Notes: generated by a model not told the origin, from the letters alone. A stretch of DNA of 64,000 bases from JAFDBW01 sp963825575 (GCA_963825575.1 CAWGUB010000023.1:1-64000); one strand, 5' to 3'; positions 52,634 through 61,026 are shown, numbered from the stretch's first letter. Made by a program: numbers and translations.

Positions 52634-52857
52634 AAAACTGTTATCATCACCAGTCTTTTTTCGATCTGAATCCCCGCCATTCTGTTTCTGACCCGGTTTT
52701 TTCATGCCTGCTCGCAAGGATTAAAAAAACTCCGTATTGCGGGCTTTTTCGCACTGTAAAAGATGTTGTTGCCATTCTCCAGCGATCAGCTATAAATGTG
52801 TTATCTTTTGATTGCGTTTCCCACGGTTTTGGTCGGGAAACACCCCACACTTTTTCC

Positions 52858-52885
52858 TTGACAGCCCAAAAGCCGTTTGTATACT
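52858..52885 (+). promoter_or_regulatory. icd promoter
   Basis: TTGACA at 52858-52863, a 16-base spacer and TATACT at 52880-52885: near-consensus sigma70 elements. The operator palindrome 52877-52893 covers the -10 box, so a bound protein would block RNA polymerase. The icd start is about 95 bases further on. Confidence 0.7.
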
Positions 52886-52893
52886 GTATACAC
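52877..52893. promoter_or_regulatory. TCA-regulon operator candidate, icd site
   Basis: TTGTATACTGTATACAC: a palindrome about a central T with half-site GTATAC, shared with the sites before acnB and korD. The type of symmetric site suggests a dimeric repressor (GntR/FadR-like or the Geobacter HgtR type are possibilities I cannot decide). Confidence 0.8.
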
Positions 52894-52979
52894 CTTTCCG
52901 CAAGGCTTCCTTGCGCATTTTTTATTTTGACATTCAGCCTCTGGCAATACTGATATAAAACCTTCTAAGGAGAGAGAAA

Positions 52980-55202
52980 ATGGCTAAGATTATCTGGTCA
53001 GAAATTGACGAAGCACCTGCATTGGCTACATACGCCTTCCTGCCGATTGTCCAGGCATTCTGTAAAGGAACCGGCGTCGATGTAGAAACCAAGGACATTT
53101 CATTGTCTGGCCGCGTTATCGCAAACTTCCCCGAGAAATTGACCGAACAGCAAAAGATACCCGACTACCTGTCAGAACTGGGCGAACTGGTACTTAAGCC
53201 TGAAGCGAACGTTATCAAGCTGCCTAATATCAGCGCGTCGATCCCCCAGTTGCAGGACTGTATCAAGGAACTTCAGGAAAAGGGTTACGACATCCCCAGC
53301 TATCCTGAAGAAGCCAACACCCCGGAAGAAAAAGAACTGCAGGCACGCTTCGCAAAGTGTCTCGGTTCCGCCGTCAACCCGGTGCTGCGTGAGGGCAACT
53401 CCGACCGTCGCGCTGCAGCGTCGGTCAAGAAATTCGCTCAGAAGAACCCGCACCGCATGATGCAGGATTGGCCGGCTCCGGGCACCTCCAAGTGCCGCGT
53501 CGCGCACATGGATGGTGGTGACTTCTATGAGACCGAAAAATCGGTGACCATGGACAAGGCGGACACCGTCAAGATCCAGTTTGTTGACGAAGCCGGCAAA
53601 GTAACCGTGAAGAAAGAAGTTGCCCTGCAGGCTGGCGAAGTGTTTGACAGCTCGGTCATGAAGGTTGCCAAACTGCAAGAGTTCTACGCCAAGACCGCTC
53701 AAGAGGCCAAAGAGAAGGGCGTACTGCTTTCCCTGCATCTCAAAGCGACCATGATGAAAATTTCCGATCCGATCATGTTCGGTCACTGCGTCAAGGTGTA
53801 CTTCAAGGATGCTCTCAAGAAGCATGCCGACACTCTGGCAAAAATCGGTGCCAACCCGAACTTCGGTATGGGCGACATCCTCAACAAACTCAACAAGCTT
53901 CCAGCTGACAAGAAAGCCGAGATCGAAGCGGACATCAACGCATGTTACGAAGGTCAGGCTGCCCTGGCCATGGTTGACTCGCGCAAGAACATCACCAATC
54001 TGCACGTGCCCAACGATGTCATCGTTGATGCATCAATGCCGAACGTTGTGCGTGACGGCGGCAAAATGTGGAACCTGCAGGACGAACTGCAGGACACCAT
54101 CGCCATGGTTCCTGATCGCTGCTACGCAACCATGTACCGCGAGATCTGTGAGGACGCCAACCGGAACGGCCAGTTCAATCCGGCCACCATGGGCAGCGTT
54201 GCCAACGTTGGCCTGATGGCGCAAAAAGCCGAAGAGTATGGCTCCCACGACAAGACCTTCGAGGCTCCTTCGAACGGCAAGTTCCAGGTGGTCAGCTCCG
54301 CCGGTAAAGTTCTGATGGAGCAGCCGGTTTCGACTGGCGACATCTATCGTTCCAGCCAGGCCAAAGACGTTCCGATCAAAGACTGGGTCAAGTTGGCTGT
54401 CAAACGTGCCAAAGCTTCCGGTGAGCCCTGTGTCTTCTGGCTCGACGAAAAGCGTGGTCACGATCAGCAGATCATCAAGAAGGTCAAAAAGTACCTGCCC
54501 GAGTTCGACACTGCTGGCCTGGACATCCAGATCATGCCGCCGGTTGAGGCTATGAAGTTCTCCCTCAAGCTGGTTCGCCAAGGCAAGAACGCCATCGCTG
54601 CAACCGGCAACGTGCTGAGAGACTACCTGACCGACCTCTTCCCGATCCTCGAACTCGGCACCTCGGCCCGCATGCTCTCGATCGTCCCCCTGATCAACGG
54701 TGGCGGCCTGTTCGAAACCGGCGCCGGTGGTTCTGCTCCGAAGCACGTGCAGCAGTTCCTCAAGGAAGGTCACATCCGCTGGGACTCCCTCGGTGAGTAC
54801 TGTGCGCTGGTTCCGTCTCTGGAGCAGGCTGCTACAGCCGACAACAACCCGAAGGCGGCTATTCTGGCTGAAACCCTGGACGCAGCAATCGGCCAGTACC
54901 TTGAAAACCAGAAACTGCCTTCCCGTAAGGTCAAGGAAATTGACAACCGCGGTGGCAGCTTCTACCTGGCACTCTACTGGGCACAGGCTCTTGCCGCTCA
55001 GGACAAGGACGCTGCCATGAAGGCACGTTTTGCAAAAGTTGCCGCTGAGATCGAGAAGAACGCTGACAAAATCGACGCCGAATTTATCGACTGTCAGGGT
55101 TCCCCGGTTGACGTCGGTGGCTACTTCCGCCCTGACCCAATCAAGGCTGCCGCAGCGATGCGTCCGAGCACGACATTTAACGCAATTATCGACAGTATGT
55201 AA
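52980..55202 (+). CDS. icd: isocitrate dehydrogenase, NADP-dependent, monomeric
   Basis: Oxidatively decarboxylates isocitrate to 2-oxoglutarate. 740 residues, the size of the monomeric (about 80 kDa) class, not the 415-residue dimeric type. Typical blocks: starts A-K-I-I-W-S-E-I-D-E-A-P-A-L-A-T-Y, then S-D-R-R-A-A-A-S-V-K and A-H-M-D-G-G-D-F-Y; K-A-T-M-M-K-I-S-D-P-I-M-F-G-H and L-D-E-K-R-G-H-D. AGGAGAG precedes the ATG. Its own promoter and operator are upstream, and a strong hairpin after the stop partly separates it from mdh. Confidence 0.96.
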   Translation: MAKIIWSEIDEAPALATYAFLPIVQAFCKGTGVDVETKDISLSGRVIANFPEKLTEQQKIPDYLSELGELVLKPEANVIKLPNISASIPQLQDCIKELQEKGYDIPSYPEEANTPEEKELQARFAKCLGSAVNPVLREGNSDRRAAASVKKFAQKNPHRMMQDWPAPGTSKCRVAHMDGGDFYETEKSVTMDKADTVKIQFVDEAGKVTVKKEVALQAGEVFDSSVMKVAKLQEFYAKTAQEAKEKGVLLSLHLKATMMKISDPIMFGHCVKVYFKDALKKHADTLAKIGANPNFGMGDILNKLNKLPADKKAEIEADINACYEGQAALAMVDSRKNITNLHVPNDVIVDASMPNVVRDGGKMWNLQDELQDTIAMVPDRCYATMYREICEDANRNGQFNPATMGSVANVGLMAQKAEEYGSHDKTFEAPSNGKFQVVSSAGKVLMEQPVSTGDIYRSSQAKDVPIKDWVKLAVKRAKASGEPCVFWLDEKRGHDQQIIKKVKKYLPEFDTAGLDIQIMPPVEAMKFSLKLVRQGKNAIAATGNVLRDYLTDLFPILELGTSARMLSIVPLINGGGLFETGAGGSAPKHVQQFLKEGHIRWDSLGEYCALVPSLEQAATADNNPKAAILAETLDAAIGQYLENQKLPSRKVKEIDNRGGSFYLALYWAQALAAQDKDAAMKARFAKVAAEIEKNADKIDAEFIDCQGSPVDVGGYFRPDPIKAAAAMRPSTTFNAIIDSM

Positions 55203-55210
55203 GTAAATAT

Positions 55211-55241
55211 GATGGGACGGAGCCTGCGGCTCCGTCCCATC
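55211..55241 (+). terminator. strong hairpin after icd
   Basis: GATGGGACGGAGCC / GGCTCCGTCCCATC form a perfect 14-bp stem with a 3-base loop (TGC), followed by CTTTTATT. Only about 36 bases remain before the mdh ATG and I see no separate mdh promoter in them, so mdh probably depends on read-through past this partial terminator. Confidence 0.75.
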
Positions 55242-55277
55242 CTTTTATTCCAACAATTATCCAAAGGAGAGAGAAAA

Positions 55278-56246
55278 ATGGCGAGACCTAAAATTGCACT
55301 GATTGGTGGTGGACAGATTGGTGGCGTGCTGGCTCAGCTGGCCTGCCTGCGTGAATTGGGTGACGTGGTTATGTTCGACGTCGTCGAGGATATGCCCCAG
55401 GGCAAGACCCTCGATATCGCCGAAGCATCGCCGATCGATGGCTTTGACGTTTCCTGCACCGGCACCAATACCTACAAGGATATCGCTGGTGCCAACGTTG
55501 TCATCGTTACCGCCGGTCTGCCCCGCAAGCCGGGCATGAGCCGTGACGACCTGATCGAAGTCAACTCGAAGATCATGACCTCCGTTGCCGAAGGCATCCG
55601 TGACAACGCTCCGGACGCTTTCGTCATCGTCATCTCCAATCCGCTCGATGCCATGGTCACCCTGTGCCAGAAAGTCACCGGCTTTCCGGCAGAGCGCGTC
55701 TTTGGTCAGGCTGGTGTTCTCGACTCCGCCCGCTTCATGGCTTTCATCGCCTGGGAACTCGGCGTATCCGTCAAGGACGTATCCGCAATGACTCTCGGCG
55801 GCCACGGCGACACCATGGTTCCTCTGGTCCGCTATGCCAGCGTTCAAGGCATCCCGGTCATGGAGCTCCTCGAGCAGAAGTACGGTAGCGCAGCCAAGGC
55901 TAAAGAAGTTATGACCGCCATGGTTGAGCGCACCAAGGCAGCCGGTGGCGAAGTTGTCGCCCTGCTCAAGACCGGCAGCGCTTTCTACAGCCCGGCATCT
56001 GCAGCAATCGCCATGGCCGAATCGGTCCTCAAGGACCAGAAGCGCGTCCTGCCGACCTGTGCACTGCTCAAAGGTGAATTCGGTGTTGACGGCTACTATG
56101 TCGGCGTCCCCTGTGTGCTCGGCGCCGGCGGTGTTGAAAAGATCGTTGAGTTCAAGCTTGATGCAACCGAGCAGGCCCTGATGGACAACTCGGTCAACGC
56201 GGTAAAAGGACTGATTGCCGATCTCGAGAAGATGGGCCTCCTGTAA
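55278..56246 (+). CDS. mdh: malate dehydrogenase, LDH-like type
   Basis: NAD-linked malate/oxaloacetate interconversion. 322 residues from ATG 55278 (AAAGGAGAGAG before it; upstream Met codons lie inside the terminator). Rossmann motif G-G-G-Q-I-G-G, NAD-selecting Asp in V-M-F-D-V-V, malate-specific loop L-P-R-K-P-G-M-S-R-D-D-L, N-P-L-D-A-M, catalytic His in G-G-H-G-D-T-M-V-P. Second gene of the icd-mdh pair. Confidence 0.96.
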   Translation: MARPKIALIGGGQIGGVLAQLACLRELGDVVMFDVVEDMPQGKTLDIAEASPIDGFDVSCTGTNTYKDIAGANVVIVTAGLPRKPGMSRDDLIEVNSKIMTSVAEGIRDNAPDAFVIVISNPLDAMVTLCQKVTGFPAERVFGQAGVLDSARFMAFIAWELGVSVKDVSAMTLGGHGDTMVPLVRYASVQGIPVMELLEQKYGSAAKAKEVMTAMVERTKAAGGEVVALLKTGSAFYSPASAAIAMAESVLKDQKRVLPTCALLKGEFGVDGYYVGVPCVLGAGGVEKIVEFKLDATEQALMDNSVNAVKGLIADLEKMGLL

Positions 56247-56272
56247 GCTCATACTCTTTACGTCGTACCCAA

Positions 56273-56302
56273 AAGAAGGGCAATGGCGACATTGCCCTTC
56301 TT
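56273..56302 (+). terminator. hairpin after mdh
   Basis: AAGAAGGGCAATG and CATTGCCCTTCTT: a 13-bp stem with GCGA (GNRA-type) loop, 27 bases after the mdh stop. The T-tail is weak (TTGCTTAT). Confidence 0.75.
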
Positions 56303-56368
56303 GCTTATCCAGACTGTAATTTCGCATAGATTTCAGGTGTTTTTTAAGCCAGAATAAACACACTGAAA

Positions 56369-56385
56369 AAATATACTGTATACAA
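56369..56385. promoter_or_regulatory. TCA-regulon operator candidate, kor site
   Basis: AAATATACTGTATACAA, sharing the ATACTGTATAC core with the acnB and icd sites, 97 bases before the korD ATG. I see no clear -35 at the right spacing, so the promoter arrangement here is less certain than at icd. Confidence 0.75.
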
Positions 56386-56481
56386 AAATTATTGTGGCGT
56401 AGCTTGGCCACTTGTGATATCTTTTCGCCGCAAAATCCGCTGTTTTCAGCGAAAATTCAAGCCCAAAGGAGACGAACCAGA

Positions 56482-56673
56482 ATGAGTGGTGCAAGACTCG
56501 AAATCATCGAGCGTAACTGCAAAGGTTGCAGCATATGCGTCGAATTCTGCCCGAAGGATGTCCTGGAGATGGACGTCTTCCTGGTCACAGCCCCTAGACC
56601 GGAAGACTGCATCAAGTGTATGCAGTGTGAGCTGCTCTGCCCGGACTTCGCCATCAAGGTCCATGACGAGTAA
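56482..56673 (+). CDS. korD: 2-oxoglutarate:ferredoxin oxidoreductase, delta (ferredoxin-like) subunit
   Basis: 63 residues with two [4Fe-4S] motifs: C-K-G-C-S-I-C-V-E-F-C-P and C-I-K-C-M-Q-C-E-L-L-C-P. ATG 56482 (M-S-G-A-R-L-E-I-I) has AAAGGAGACG upstream; the longer frame from 56392 crosses the promoter. First gene of korDABC, which makes succinyl-CoA and reduced ferredoxin from 2-oxoglutarate (or the reverse). Confidence 0.95.
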   Translation: MSGARLEIIERNCKGCSICVEFCPKDVLEMDVFLVTAPRPEDCIKCMQCELLCPDFAIKVHDE

Positions 56674-56703
56674 ACGACCCATTTCTATACAAGGAGAGTG
56701 AAC

Positions 56704-57837
56704 GTGGCTAAGAAAGTTGCTCTGTTACAGGGGAACGAAGCTTGTGCGATGGGTGCAGTTTATGCCGGCGCCAAGTTCTTCGGTGGTTACCCCATCACCC
56801 CCTCGACCGAGGTCGCAGAAGTTCTGTCAATCGAACTTCCCAAGGTCGGAGGCAAATTCATCCAGATGGAAGACGAGATTGGCGCCATGGCTTCAGTCAT
56901 CGGCGCATCTCTGACCGGTGCCAAGTCGATTACCGCGACTTCCGGGCCCGGCGTCTCCCTCAAGCAGGAACTGATCGGCTATGCCTGCATCGCCGAAGTC
57001 CCCTGCGTCATCATCAACGTTATGCGTGGCGGTCCTTCGACCGGCATGCCGACCGGACCAGGCCAGTCCGATGTCATGCAGGCCATGTGGGGCACCCACG
57101 GTGACCATGCCGCCATCGCCCTGGTACCGGCATCCTGCCAGGAGATCTTCTCCGAGACGGTCCGCGCCTTCAACCTCGCCGAAAAATACCGCATGCCGGT
57201 ACAGGTTCTCTTTGACGAGATCGTTGGTCACATGCGCGAGCGCATCGTGTTCCCCGAACCGGGTGAACTGGAAGTCATCGATCGCGAAGCCCCCTCGGTC
57301 GGCCCTGAAGACTACAAACCCTACGATTCCACCAAGGGACAGATTCCACCGCTGGCGGCCTTCGGTTCCGAATACAAATACCATGTCACCGGCCTGAACA
57401 AGGCTGATGATGGTTTCCCGACCACCAAGGCCAGCCTGGTTGAAGCGGAAGAGCGTCGCCAGATTGCCAAGGTCATGGACAACATCGCTGACATCGAGTC
57501 GTACGAGGAGTACATGACCGAAGACGCGGAAGTGATTATCTGGTCTTTCGGTTCGACCGCCCGTTCAGCACGCTATGCAGTCAACGAACTGCGCAAAGAG
57601 GGGATCAAGGCCGGCATGTTCCGCGCCATCACCCTCTGGCCGTTCCCGGTACAACGGACTGCCGAGTTGGCAAAAAAGGTCAAGGCCATCGTGGTTGCGG
57701 AGATGAACCTTGGCCAGATGGTTTTCGAAGTTGAGCGCGTTGCCAAAGGCAACTGTGTTGTGGTCCATGAAGGCCGGGTCGATGGTGAGCCGATCAATCC
57801 CGGACAGATCATGGCCAAAGTCAAGGAGGTCCTCTAA
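56704..57837 (+). CDS. korA: 2-oxoglutarate:ferredoxin oxidoreductase, alpha subunit
   Basis: About 377 residues. Conserved: L-L-Q-G-N-E-A-C-A-M-G-A, G-G-Y-P-I-T-P-S-T-E-V-A-E, Q-M-E-D-E-I-G-A-M-A-S and S-G-P-G-V-S-L-K-Q-E. C-terminal A-E-M-N-L-G-Q-M. GTG 56704 is the better start: AAGGAG at 56691-56696 is 7 bases before it but only 1 base before the GTG at 56698. TAATG overlap with korB. Confidence 0.95.
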   Translation: MAKKVALLQGNEACAMGAVYAGAKFFGGYPITPSTEVAEVLSIELPKVGGKFIQMEDEIGAMASVIGASLTGAKSITATSGPGVSLKQELIGYACIAEVPCVIINVMRGGPSTGMPTGPGQSDVMQAMWGTHGDHAAIALVPASCQEIFSETVRAFNLAEKYRMPVQVLFDEIVGHMRERIVFPEPGELEVIDREAPSVGPEDYKPYDSTKGQIPPLAAFGSEYKYHVTGLNKADDGFPTTKASLVEAEERRQIAKVMDNIADIESYEEYMTEDAEVIIWSFGSTARSARYAVNELRKEGIKAGMFRAITLWPFPVQRTAELAKKVKAIVVAEMNLGQMVFEVERVAKGNCVVVHEGRVDGEPINPGQIMAKVKEVL

Positions 57838-58655
57838 TGGCTTACGATTACGAGAAGTCGATCCGTCCCGGCAAGCTGCCGCACATCTGGTGCCCAGGCT
57901 GCGGTCACGGCATCGTTATGAAGGGCCTGATCCGGGCCATGGACACCTGTGAACTGGATCGCAAGAACACCGCTATCGTTTCAGGGATAGGCTGCGCCAG
58001 CCGCCTCCCCGGTTACCTCGACGCCTGCACCCTGCACACCGCCCACGGCCGCGCTGCTGCGTTTGCCACCGGCGTCAAGATGGCCAAACCGGAAATGACT
58101 GTTATCTGCTGCGGCGGCGACGGTGATGGGACCGCGATCGGCGGCAACCACTTCATCCATGCCTGCCGCCGCAACATCGACATGACCTATGTCCTGATGA
58201 ACAACTTCATCTACGGCATGACCGGCGGTCAGTTCTCACCCTGCACCCCGACCGGCGCCAAGGCATCGACCACGCCTTACGGCAACCCGGACCCGATCTT
58301 TGACATCTCCAAGCTGGCCATCGGTTCAGGTGCGACCTTCGTCGCCCGGACCACCGCTGCCCATCCCCGTGAGATCGACAAGCTGATCGTGCAGGGGATC
58401 CAGCACAAGGGGATGTCGATCATCGAGGTGCTCGACGATTGCCCGACCACTTACGGTCGCCGCAACAAGTTCCGCTCCGTTGTCGACATGATGAAGCACC
58501 TCAAGGCCAATGCTGTTCCGGTGAAAGCTGCCGCCAAGATGACTGCCGAACAGCTCGCCGGCAAATTCCTCACTGGCGTGCTGTTCCATGATACGGAAAA
58601 GCCCGAGTACTGCGATATGTACGCAGAAGTTATCAAGAAGGCGCAAGGCGCCTGA
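57837..58655 (+). CDS. korB: 2-oxoglutarate:ferredoxin oxidoreductase, beta subunit
   Basis: TPP-binding subunit, 272 residues: W-C-P-G-C-G-H-G, I-G-C-A-S-R-L-P-G-Y, H-G-R-A-A-A-F-A-T-G, the TPP/Mg motif G-G-D-G-D-G-T-A-I-G-G-N-H and N-N-F-I-Y-G-M-T-G-G-Q. Its ATG shares a base with the korA stop. Confidence 0.96.
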   Translation: MAYDYEKSIRPGKLPHIWCPGCGHGIVMKGLIRAMDTCELDRKNTAIVSGIGCASRLPGYLDACTLHTAHGRAAAFATGVKMAKPEMTVICCGGDGDGTAIGGNHFIHACRRNIDMTYVLMNNFIYGMTGGQFSPCTPTGAKASTTPYGNPDPIFDISKLAIGSGATFVARTTAAHPREIDKLIVQGIQHKGMSIIEVLDDCPTTYGRRNKFRSVVDMMKHLKANAVPVKAAAKMTAEQLAGKFLTGVLFHDTEKPEYCDMYAEVIKKAQGA

Positions 58656-58679
58656 TCATTACACTAAGGAGAAAGAACC

Positions 58680-59228
58680 ATGGCTGAACGTTATGAGCTT
58701 CGCTTTTCCGGTGCCGGTGGTCAGGGTCTGATCACCGCCGGAATCATCCTCGCCGAGGCAGCATCCATCATCGAAGGCAAAAGCGCCGTGCAGTCACAGA
58801 GCTACGGCCCTGAAGCCCGTGGTGGCGCCTCGAAATCCGAGGTTATAATCTCGGACGCACCAATCGACTACCCAAAAGCAACCATCGTCGACGCCTGCCT
58901 GGCAATGACCCAGGAAGCAGCCGATAAGTATGCGAACGGCATCAAAAAAGGCGGCCTGTTGCTGCTTGACGCCGACTTTGTACATACCGCACCGAAAGGG
59001 GATTTTATCGTCCATCGCCTGCCGATCATGCGCATGGCGAAGGAAGACATCGGTCGCGAGATCGTTGCCAACGTGGTTGCCTTCGGCGCCATGATCGGTC
59101 TGACCGGTGTAGTCTCCAGGGAAGCCGGTGAAGAGGCCGTGCTGCGTAAGGTCCCGGAGGCTTTCAAGGAACTGAACAAGAAGGCTTTCAGCCTCGGCTT
59201 CGAAAAGGGCAAGGAACTGGCCAACTAA
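58680..59228 (+). CDS. korC: 2-oxoglutarate:ferredoxin oxidoreductase, gamma subunit
   Basis: 182 residues: F-S-G-A-G-G-Q-G-L-I-T-A-G, S-Q-S-Y-G-P-E-A-R-G-G-A-S-K-S-E-V and N-V-V-A-F-G-A-M-I-G. It completes the four-subunit enzyme. AAGGAG precedes the ATG. A terminator follows 28 bases after the stop. Confidence 0.95.
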   Translation: MAERYELRFSGAGGQGLITAGIILAEAASIIEGKSAVQSQSYGPEARGGASKSEVIISDAPIDYPKATIVDACLAMTQEAADKYANGIKKGGLLLLDADFVHTAPKGDFIVHRLPIMRMAKEDIGREIVANVVAFGAMIGLTGVVSREAGEEAVLRKVPEAFKELNKKAFSLGFEKGKELAN

Positions 59229-59256
59229 AACAGCTCTGAACATGCAGTGTAAAAAA

Positions 59257-59285
59257 GTCCGGCAGGGTATCCCGCCGGACTTTTT
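59257..59285 (+). terminator. intrinsic terminator of kor
   Basis: GTCCGGC(A)GGG, loop TAT and CCCGCCGGAC (one bulged A) are followed by T5. Confidence 0.85.
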
Positions 59286-59321
59286 CATTCTATACCGCCT
59301 GTCAATAACAATGCATTTATC

Positions 59322-59350
59322 CTTTGCGCTCTTAGCGGCTTTGCGTTAAA
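59322..59350. repeat. TTTGCG/TTGCGTTAAA element, second copy
   Basis: CTTTGCGCTCTTAGCGGCT followed by TTGCGTTAAA, matching the three-unit element at 5544-5588 with one unit degraded (TTAGCGG). It lies between the kor terminator and the next gene. Confidence 0.6.
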
Positions 59351-59381
59351 AAATGTCAGGTAAGAGATCTGGAGGATAAAA

Positions 59382-59870
59382 ATGCCCGTTTATGAATTCT
59401 ACTGTGCAGATTGCCATGCCATTTTCAACTTCCTCTCCCGTCGTGTCAACACGGACACAACCCCGTCCTGTCCACGCTGTAATCAGCCAGGGCTGGAAAA
59501 GCAGGTTTCTGCCTTTGCCATTTCCAAAAACCTCGACGCACCTGACGAGGGCGTGCCGGATATCGACGAATCAAAAATGGAGCAGGCGATGATGGCCCTG
59601 GCAGGCGAGATGGAGAGCATGGACGAGAATGACCCTAAAGCTATGGCGAATTTCATGCGCAGGTTTTCAAGCATGACCGGGATGGATCTTGGCGAAGGCG
59701 CAGAAGAGGCCCTCAGCCGCCTGGAAGCAGGTGAGGACCCGGAACAGATTGAAACCGAGATGGGGGAGCTGTTCGACGGCAACGACCTGTTCAGCCAGAA
59801 GAAGTTGAAAGGCTTGAAGAAGCGATACCTGCCCCCCGAGCACGACGATACGCTTTATACCCTTGACTGA
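59382..59870 (+). CDS. FmdB-type zinc-ribbon protein
   Basis: 162 residues. The N-terminus has Y-E-F-Y-C-A-D-C and P-S-C-P-R-C, the two knuckles of an FmdB/CxxC zinc ribbon. The remaining 120 residues are acidic helices (E-S-M-D-E-N-D-P-K-A-M-A-N-F-M-R-R-F, E-E-A-L-S-R-L-E-A-G-E-D) unlike the short regulator-type FmdB, ending K-K-R-Y-L-P-P-E. Function unknown. RBS GGAGG 6 bases before the ATG. Confidence 0.8.
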   Translation: MPVYEFYCADCHAIFNFLSRRVNTDTTPSCPRCNQPGLEKQVSAFAISKNLDAPDEGVPDIDESKMEQAMMALAGEMESMDENDPKAMANFMRRFSSMTGMDLGEGAEEALSRLEAGEDPEQIETEMGELFDGNDLFSQKKLKGLKKRYLPPEHDDTLYTLD

Positions 59871-59878
59871 CCTGCCAT

Positions 59879-59920
59879 AATAAAGAGGGCCATGTAACAA
59901 GTTACATGGCCCTCTTTATT
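59879..59920. terminator. bidirectional terminator between convergent genes
   Basis: A perfect palindrome of 42 bases (arm AATAAAGAGGGCCATGTAAC, 20 bases). A-tract and T-tract on both sides let it stop transcription from both the FmdB-like gene and fbp. Confidence 0.9.
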
Positions 59921-59938
59921 AACTTATCAAAGCGCCAG

Positions 59939-60889
59939 CTAACCCTCTTCTTCCCTGATACATTTTTCCACAAGTTCGACAGCGTCAGGTGATCCGATGA
60001 AGACCGGCGCACGCTGATCAGCACTTTCCGGCTCAATATCAAGGATCCTCTGTCTGCCGGTAGATGCCGCACCACCTGCCTGCTCAACCAGGAAGGCCAT
60101 GGGATTCAATTCGTAGAGCAGGCGAAGTTTGCCCTCGGGAGCATCTGTGAGGTGCGGATACATGAAGATACCACTTCGCTTGATCAGAATCTGGTTGATA
60201 TCCGGGACAAATCCGCCGCTGTAGCGCAGTTTGGCACCTTTGGTCTCGAGGTTTTGGGTAAACTTTTCGACCCCGCTGGAATATTTATTGCGGGCCCCGC
60301 CAGGGGCATAGATCTTGGCCGATCCCTCCAGCTGGATATTCTCCTGGACCAGGTCAAATTCCATCAGCAGGTTCATGGCAAATTCATGCACGCCGTTACC
60401 GGTTGACACCACCATGGTTGTGCGGGGGCCGTAAAGGACATAGAGTGCAGCAACCTGATTCCGCCCCGGTTGCAGGATATTATCTCCCTCGTAAATGGAG
60501 ACAATAGTACCGACAGCAAGATTGACATCGACAAGGGAGGATCCATCAAGAGGATCAAATGCAACAGAATAACGGCCGTTGGTCGGAACTGACACCGTTA
60601 TAATTTCATCGACCTCCTCGGAGGCCATCTTGGCGACCACGCCGGAATACATCAAGCGCTTTTGAATAATCCGGTCTGACAAGACATCGAGTGCCAGCTG
60701 TTGTTCACCATAGAGGTTTGATGTCCCGGCCACACCGAGGTCACCGGTACGGATTGCATTAATAATATACTTTGAGGCATTGGCTATTTCGCAAATAACA
60801 CGGGTCAGGTCGCGATCGACGCCCGTTTCCCGTAAATAGCGCCGCAAATTGATCTGAAATTTGGTCTGTCCTCTTTCGGCTGAAGCCAT
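59939..60889 (-). CDS. fbp: fructose-1,6-bisphosphatase, class I
   Basis: Gluconeogenesis. 316 residues with K-M-A-S-E-E-V-D-E, F-D-P-L-D-G-S-S-L-V-D-V-N-L-A-V-G-T, Y-V-L-Y-G-P-R-T-T-M-V-V-S-T-G and L-R-Y-S-G-G-F-V-P-D, ending with N-P-M-A-F-L-V-E-Q-A-G-G. All metal and sugar-phosphate blocks present. Single gene, own terminator. Consistent with growth on acetate or other C2-C4 substrates, which need gluconeogenesis. Confidence 0.96.
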   Translation of the reverse strand: MASAERGQTKFQINLRRYLRETGVDRDLTRVICEIANASKYIINAIRTGDLGVAGTSNLYGEQQLALDVLSDRIIQKRLMYSGVVAKMASEEVDEIITVSVPTNGRYSVAFDPLDGSSLVDVNLAVGTIVSIYEGDNILQPGRNQVAALYVLYGPRTTMVVSTGNGVHEFAMNLLMEFDLVQENIQLEGSAKIYAPGGARNKYSSGVEKFTQNLETKGAKLRYSGGFVPDINQILIKRSGIFMYPHLTDAPEGKLRLLYELNPMAFLVEQAGGAASTGRQRILDIEPESADQRAPVFIGSPDAVELVEKCIREEEG

Positions 60890-61026
60890 AATGTTCCTCC
60901 TTGTAATCTAAACTCGCATAATTTTAGACGATCGAACTGTCAGGAGCAAGAAATGATAGTAAAAAGATCACCTTGACCCTGTTTTGGACAATGGTAAGCT
61001 TTATGCAAACAACCAAGGAGGAAGAT

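Larger units (their letters stand above)
52634..52979. other. icd upstream region with terminator-like stems and operator
   Basis: 346 bases without a gene. Two weak stems with A/T tracts (AAAAACTG...CAGT-C-T6 at 52633-52660; AAAAAACTCCG...CGGGCTTTTT at 52723-52750) likely end upstream transcription. The icd promoter and palindromic site follow. Confidence 0.55.

Noticed and set aside
55257..56411. 384-codon minus-strand frame over mdh
   Set aside because: It is the complement of the mdh coding frame and crosses the mdh and kor regulatory regions; no conserved motif.
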